From an uncultured bacterium (lineage in GTDB: Bacteria > Planctomycetota > Phycisphaerae > Phycisphaerales > SM1A02), in the NCBI GenBank assembly GCA_903938205.1, contig CAJACJ010000434.1, forward strand, positions 1 through 7,962: 7,962 nt of DNA. Reading direction: 5' to 3'. The translations under genes and the position numbers were made by a program. Shown here one piece after another: positions 4,617 to 7,962 of the stretch (position 1 is the first letter of the stretch; each line of letters starts with the position of its first letter). The notes beneath the pieces are model-generated. The model saw only the letters and a program-made list of their open reading frames with translations, searched no databases and had not been told where the DNA came from.

Positions 4617-6917
4617 ATGAATGCTCCCGCGACCATTTGGTCGGCGTGGATTTTTCTTGCGCCATTCACGTTTGTCGCGTGCGCAATTCTAATTGTGTAT
4701 TGGCGCGGCTGGCGTAGGCTTCACCGCGCCATGCCAGCGCGCTGGGGTTGGCGACGCGGAATATTTTTTAGCGCGGGCGTGATCGCGTTGTGGATCGCTT
4801 TGCAATCTCCCATTGACGAATTGGCCTCATGGTTGCTTGCCGCGCACATGACTCAACACTTTCTGTTGACCATGATCGCGCCGCCATTGTTGCTGTTGGG
4901 ATGGCCTATGCCACCGTTGATGGCGGGTGTGCCGCGTTGGTTGAGTCGTGACATGCTTGGACCAATTCTTGGGTGGTCGCACGCGCAAAATGTAGGAATG
5001 CGTTTGACTCATCCAGTGACTGGCTGGCTGGCCATGGTGTTACTGACATGGGGTTGGCATTTACCAGTGACGTATCAATTGGCCCTGGAAGTTCCCGCGT
5101 GGCACGTGGTGGAGCACATGTGTTTTCTGTGGGGCGGACTTTTATTTTGGTGGAGCGTGGTGGCGCCGTATCCGTGGCGAAGCCCTTGGCCGCGCATTGT
5201 CATGCCTTTGTACTTGCTCAGCGCGGATGTGGCCAACACCATTGTCGCGGCCATACTTGCATTTTCGCCTGGCGCTATTTACCCATGGTACGAATCAACG
5301 GCGCCAATTTTTGGTGTCTCAGCGCTCACGGATCAGCAAGAAGCTGCGGCAATCATGTGGGTTCCTGGACAGTTGGTGTATTTAATTCCCGCAGTGGTCA
5401 TTCTGTTCAGCGCGCTCTCCAGCACACGATCGCAACGCGCGCAACAATTTAAATCCATCGCATTGCCGCAATTTTCAATTTCCAATCGTCGCGCGAAGAG
5501 ACAAATTTTTGACGTACTTGCGTTGCCCGTCATTGGCGTGGTGTTGAAGTCCGCGCGAGTTCGTGGCGGGATTCGTTGGGTGATGTTGATTGGCGCTCTC
5601 GCAATTATTGTGGATGGTTTGGTTGGTCCGCGTGAGGCATCCACCAATATCGCGGGCACATGGACTTGGACACACTGGCGCGGATTCGCCGCCATCACAT
5701 TGGTGGCGGGGGGCAACTTGGCGTGCATGACATGTCCGTTGATCGCGCCGCGAACATTTCTTCGCCGCTTCATCACTCCGCGATTTCGTTGGCCGCGCGC
5801 GTTGAGCACAAAATGGTTGGCCGCGGTGTTGATTATGGCATGGTTGTTGAGTTATGAAATTTGGTCTCTGTGGGATTCCAGTTTTGCAACGGCATGGATT
5901 ATTGCGGGATACTTTGTTGCCGTGACCGTTGTGGACTTGCTCTTTGAGGGCGCGACATTTTGCAAATGGCTGTGTCCCATCGGTCAATATCAAATGGCGC
6001 TCAGCGTGGCCAGCCCGCTAGAGGTTGGCATGCGCTTGACTGATGTGTGTTCAAATTGCCAAACGCAAGATTGCCTGCGTGGAAACGCGGCGGCGCCAGG
6101 TTGCGGAACTGGCTTGTTTATGCCTAAAAAAGTGGGAAATTTGGATTGCACATTTTGCCTGGACTGCGTGTCCGCCTGTCCACATGACAACATTGGTTTG
6201 CTCACGCGCGTTCCGTTTGTGGACATAACGCAAGATCGTTGGCGCTCAAGCATTGGAGTTCTCGCAAAACGCATGGACTTCATGGTGTTGCTAGCGGTCA
6301 TCGCGGTGGGCGGATTCGCCAATGCGATTGCAATGACCGAACCCGCTCTCGCATTCGTACAAGATTGTAGTGAATGGATGGGCGGCAACTTTCTGGCCGT
6401 CATGTGTGTCGTGCTTGCATCCATCATTGCCATCGCGTTGCCAATGGTGGTGGCTTCACTGATTGGGTCAACATCACGCGCTGATATTCGCTTGCGCTTC
6501 TCGCATATGACGTTGTCCCTTTTGCCGCTCTCGATCGCCATGTGGTTGGCGCACTTGGGCTTTCACTTTGTCACCGGCTTCCGATCAGCGTTGCCACCAC
6601 TGCAACGCGCGGCGCAAGACCTTGGCGTCAATGGATTGGGCTCCCCACAATGGAGCGAAAATTGCTGCTCAATTATGCCTGCGTGGCTTGTCCCCGCGCA
6701 ATTCATGATATTGGGTGCGGGGTTGTTGGTGTCCTTGTCACTCATGTGGTCGCGTGCGGAGCGATCGATTGAACCTGACATACGCACTTCGCTTCCAACC
6801 ATGTTCGCGGTTGCAAGGCGTGGCTTCATTGGCATGCTGGCTTCATTATGCTGGTGGGCGATTGGAGTTTGGATTGTCTTGCAACCAATGCAAATGCGGG
6901 GGTTGCTCAACTCATGA
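4617..6917 (+). CDS. CtaG-type oxidase copper-assembly domain fused to a FixG/CcoG/NapH-like membrane iron-sulfur module
   Basis: This 766-residue membrane protein joins two modules. Residues 1 to about 270 match the caa3-type CtaG family, needed for copper insertion into heme-copper oxidases: about seven helices, the motif SPIDELASWLLAAHMTQH (His77, His81), APPLLLLGWP, WGWHLPVTY (His148) and WHVVEHMCFLWGGLLFWW (His163, His167). Residues about 320-760 form a polytopic iron-sulfur protein: helix, HWRGF, CMTCP (370-374), CKWLCP (449-454), then a cytoplasmic-type ferredoxin region with Cys478, 481, 486, 496 and CTFCLDCVSACP (Cys511, 514, 517, 521), enough for two [4Fe-4S] clusters, then helices including MWLAHLGFHFVTG. 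The spacing of the first Cys group is not the classical ferredoxin one. CcoG/FixG proteins support cbb3 oxidase assembly, and CcoG has been reported to reduce Cu(II); a matching role here is inference. The frame is continuous with no sign of frameshift. It starts three bases after the cytochrome b stop and overlaps the next gene (ATGA). Confidence 0.9.
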   Translation: MNAPATIWSAWIFLAPFTFVACAILIVYWRGWRRLHRAMPARWGWRRGIFFSAGVIALWIALQSPIDELASWLLAAHMTQHFLLTMIAPPLLLLGWPMPPLMAGVPRWLSRDMLGPILGWSHAQNVGMRLTHPVTGWLAMVLLTWGWHLPVTYQLALEVPAWHVVEHMCFLWGGLLFWWSVVAPYPWRSPWPRIVMPLYLLSADVANTIVAAILAFSPGAIYPWYESTAPIFGVSALTDQQEAAAIMWVPGQLVYLIPAVVILFSALSSTRSQRAQQFKSIALPQFSISNRRAKRQIFDVLALPVIGVVLKSARVRGGIRWVMLIGALAIIVDGLVGPREASTNIAGTWTWTHWRGFAAITLVAGGNLACMTCPLIAPRTFLRRFITPRFRWPRALSTKWLAAVLIMAWLLSYEIWSLWDSSFATAWIIAGYFVAVTVVDLLFEGATFCKWLCPIGQYQMALSVASPLEVGMRLTDVCSNCQTQDCLRGNAAAPGCGTGLFMPKKVGNLDCTFCLDCVSACPHDNIGLLTRVPFVDITQDRWRSSIGVLAKRMDFMVLLAVIAVGGFANAIAMTEPALAFVQDCSEWMGGNFLAVMCVVLASIIAIALPMVVASLIGSTSRADIRLRFSHMTLSLLPLSIAMWLAHLGFHFVTGFRSALPPLQRAAQDLGVNGLGSPQWSENCCSIMPAWLVPAQFMILGAGLLVSLSLMWSRAERSIEPDIRTSLPTMFAVARRGFIGMLASLCWWAIGVWIVLQPMQMRGLLNS

Positions 6918-7450
6918 ATTTCCGCGCCAACACAATAATCTTCGTGAGCCTGTTCATGAGCGCCATCACAGGCCACGCCAATGCCGATGGTGGACAAGTG
7001 ATCGCCACCGCAACGCTTGGTCAGGAGCACGCGGTCATGATGGTGAATCCATCACCAACCACGGTTGGAATTGTCACGGTGATTGTCAGAGTCAGCGCGG
7101 GGCTTCTTCCAGCGCAATCTATTTTGATAGCGCATGGCGCTTCAGGTGATGCTCCCATTCAATGCGCGTTGAGCGATGACCCCGATGGGCTTGGTCAACG
7201 CGCCATGATTGAATGCTCTGAAGCATCGAGATGGACACTTTCTGCGCGTGTGACAACACCGCATGGCGACATTCAATTGAAAGGTGAATTTGAAGTCGCG
7301 CCTGCTCCGGCAAAGTGGCAAAGCCAGTCGCCGTGGATTCTGGCTTGGGTGCCAATCGCTGTAATTCTTTACATTCGTCAAGTCGCCCGTCGGCATGCAA
7401 AGCATTACGATGCGCTTGTTGAATCAATTCTTCCAGCACGAAACTCTTAG
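6914..7450 (+). CDS. Exported protein with C-terminal membrane anchor, unknown function (possible FixH/YtkA-like fold)
   Basis: This 178-residue protein is not one I can name. Residues 1-24 are a signal peptide with probable cleavage after Ala-Asn-Ala24. Residues about 28-130 look like an all-beta domain with alternating hydrophobic strands (for example VGIVTVIVRVSAG, 51-63) and two Cys (84 and 101) that could form a disulfide. One helix follows (about 141-154), then a short basic tail (Arg155, Arg159, Arg160, Lys163) that should stay in the cytoplasm. This layout, one periplasmic beta domain with one anchor right after a CtaG/FixG-like gene, resembles the role of FixH or YtkA-like proteins in oxidase assembly, but the topology differs from FixH (N-terminal anchor) and I see no clear copper motif of Met or His clusters. 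The ATG at 6914 overlaps the previous stop (ATGA) with a GGGGG at 6898-6902; the longer frame from 6848 lies inside the CtaG fusion. Confidence 0.82.
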   Translation: MNFRANTIIFVSLFMSAITGHANADGGQVIATATLGQEHAVMMVNPSPTTVGIVTVIVRVSAGLLPAQSILIAHGASGDAPIQCALSDDPDGLGQRAMIECSEASRWTLSARVTTPHGDIQLKGEFEVAPAPAKWQSQSPWILAWVPIAVILYIRQVARRHAKHYDALVESILPARNS

Positions 7451-7465
7451 AGATCATCACCACAC

Positions 7466-7962
7466 GTGACCCAACCGATCGACGGCGCATCTTTAGCGGG
7501 ACAATTTAAAAGCGACGCGCTTGAAGTGTTGTTGATTGATGGCTCTGGCCAGATCATTGCTATGAGCCCGAATGCCGCCAAATATTTAGGTCGCCCACAA
7601 CACGAGTTGCAGAAAAGATCGCTGAGCGAAGTGTTTAGCAATGGAATTCATTTGGCGTTCCCCTGGCTTGATCAATTGGCGAAAGCGGGTTCACCGACTC
7701 CGCCATTGTTGTTGGATCTGGAGCATGCACAAGCTGAAACGGCCTCCATTCACATTGAAGCCATTTTGTATGCCATTGAATTTGGCGTTCGCCCCAAAGG
7801 CGAGACGGTGGCGGGTCTGGCAATTCGTCCAAGCACCGGCACGGTTGTTGCAAGCGAATTGCTGACGGCTCAACGACAAATTTTAGAGCTTGTCGCTCAG
7901 CGATCCTCACTTGGAAGAACCTGCTCGGAAAATTTAGCCACCGCTGCAAGTATTTGTCCAAG
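7466..7962 (+). CDS. PAS-domain signalling protein, N-terminal part (3' truncated, GTG start)
   Basis: The frame from GTG 7466 stays open to the last base (165 full codons), so the gene continues beyond the window. Residues about 17-122 look like a PAS sensor domain: EVLLIDGSGQIIAMSPNAAK (20-39) is the typical opening strand-turn-strand-helix, followed by YLGRPQHEL and later strands around 94-121. From about 135, AQRQILELVAQRSSLG resembles the helix that leads from PAS into a GAF domain, so a PAS-GAF protein with a histidine kinase, cyclase or phosphatase output is likely; the output part is not visible. There are no membrane helices, so this part should be cytoplasmic. The GTG is chosen because the next in-frame ATG (7562) would cut into the PAS core and a stop (7448-7450) lies just upstream. 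Only a weak GA-rich site precedes it. It follows the previous gene by 15 bases, suggesting co-transcription and perhaps regulation of respiration, which is inference. Confidence 0.8.
   Translation, partial: MTQPIDGASLAGQFKSDALEVLLIDGSGQIIAMSPNAAKYLGRPQHELQKRSLSEVFSNGIHLAFPWLDQLAKAGSPTPPLLLDLEHAQAETASIHIEAILYAIEFGVRPKGETVAGLAIRPSTGTVVASELLTAQRQILELVAQRSSLGRTCSENLATAASICP

Noticed and set aside
4887..5600. Possible frameshift or two separate genes within the CtaG fusion
   Set aside because: The frame is continuous through the linker, with a plausible charged loop (about residues 270-295) and then a hydrophobic helix leading into the Fe-S module; no stop, start with Shine-Dalgarno, or loss of pattern is seen.
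5333..6541. Several antisense open frames opposite the CtaG fusion
   Set aside because: They overlap each other and the Fe-S motifs of the + strand gene and have no recognisable domain.
7463..7468. CACGTG palindrome at the GTG start of the sensor gene
   Set aside because: A six-base palindrome is too short and frequent to support a regulatory site.
7635..7961. Open frame on the - strand at the right end, and a + strand frame at 7641-7865
   Set aside because: Both are out of frame with the PAS-coding frame from 7466, which has a clear PAS pattern and stays open to the end.

Overview
The window is a tightly packed run of genes, all on the + strand, for the terminal part of an aerobic respiratory chain: a heme-copper oxidase, a cytochrome bc (complex III-like) module, and oxidase assembly factors. 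By eye the composition is near 50% GC. Every boundary is an overlap or a gap under 20 nt, so this reads as one operon that enters from the left (truncated ctaD) and leaves to the right (truncated sensor gene). I see no rRNA, tRNA, CRISPR array, insertion sequence or convincing terminator, and no gene on the - strand.

Layout: 1-396 is the C-terminus of oxidase subunit I (ctaD). 393-1016 is subunit III (ctaE). 1013-1852 is an unnamed multi-spanning membrane protein in the position of a small oxidase subunit. 1852-2559 is a diheme cytochrome c lipoprotein. 2569-3102 is a Tat-type Rieske protein. 3102-4613 is a cytochrome b6/subunit IV/cytochrome c fusion. 4617-6917 is a large CtaG copper-assembly domain fused to a FixG/CcoG/NapH-like membrane iron-sulfur module. 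6914-7450 is a small exported protein with a C-terminal membrane anchor. 7466-7962 is the start of a GTG-initiated PAS (then probably GAF) signalling protein that runs off the end.

How they work together: the Rieske protein and the cytochrome b-c fusion would oxidise quinol. Electrons would pass through the fused heme c and/or the diheme lipoprotein to the CtaD/CtaE oxidase. The CtaG fusion would help load copper into the oxidase. The Rieske cluster loop (Gly in place of the usual Ser) and a Qo motif starting with Pro-Asp both fit a low-potential quinol such as menaquinol, but this is inference.

Organism: a Gram-negative-type bacterium (lipobox, Tat signal, c-type cytochromes). Interleaving bc and oxidase genes, the b-c fusion and the CtaG/Fe-S fusion remind me of Planctomycetota or related phyla, but I cannot prove the phylum from the sequence. 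The most interesting points are the CtaG::Fe-S fusion, the Met-to-Cys change at the expected axial ligand of heme 1 in the diheme lipoprotein, and the atypical Qo motif (PDYAF) in the cytochrome b fusion.
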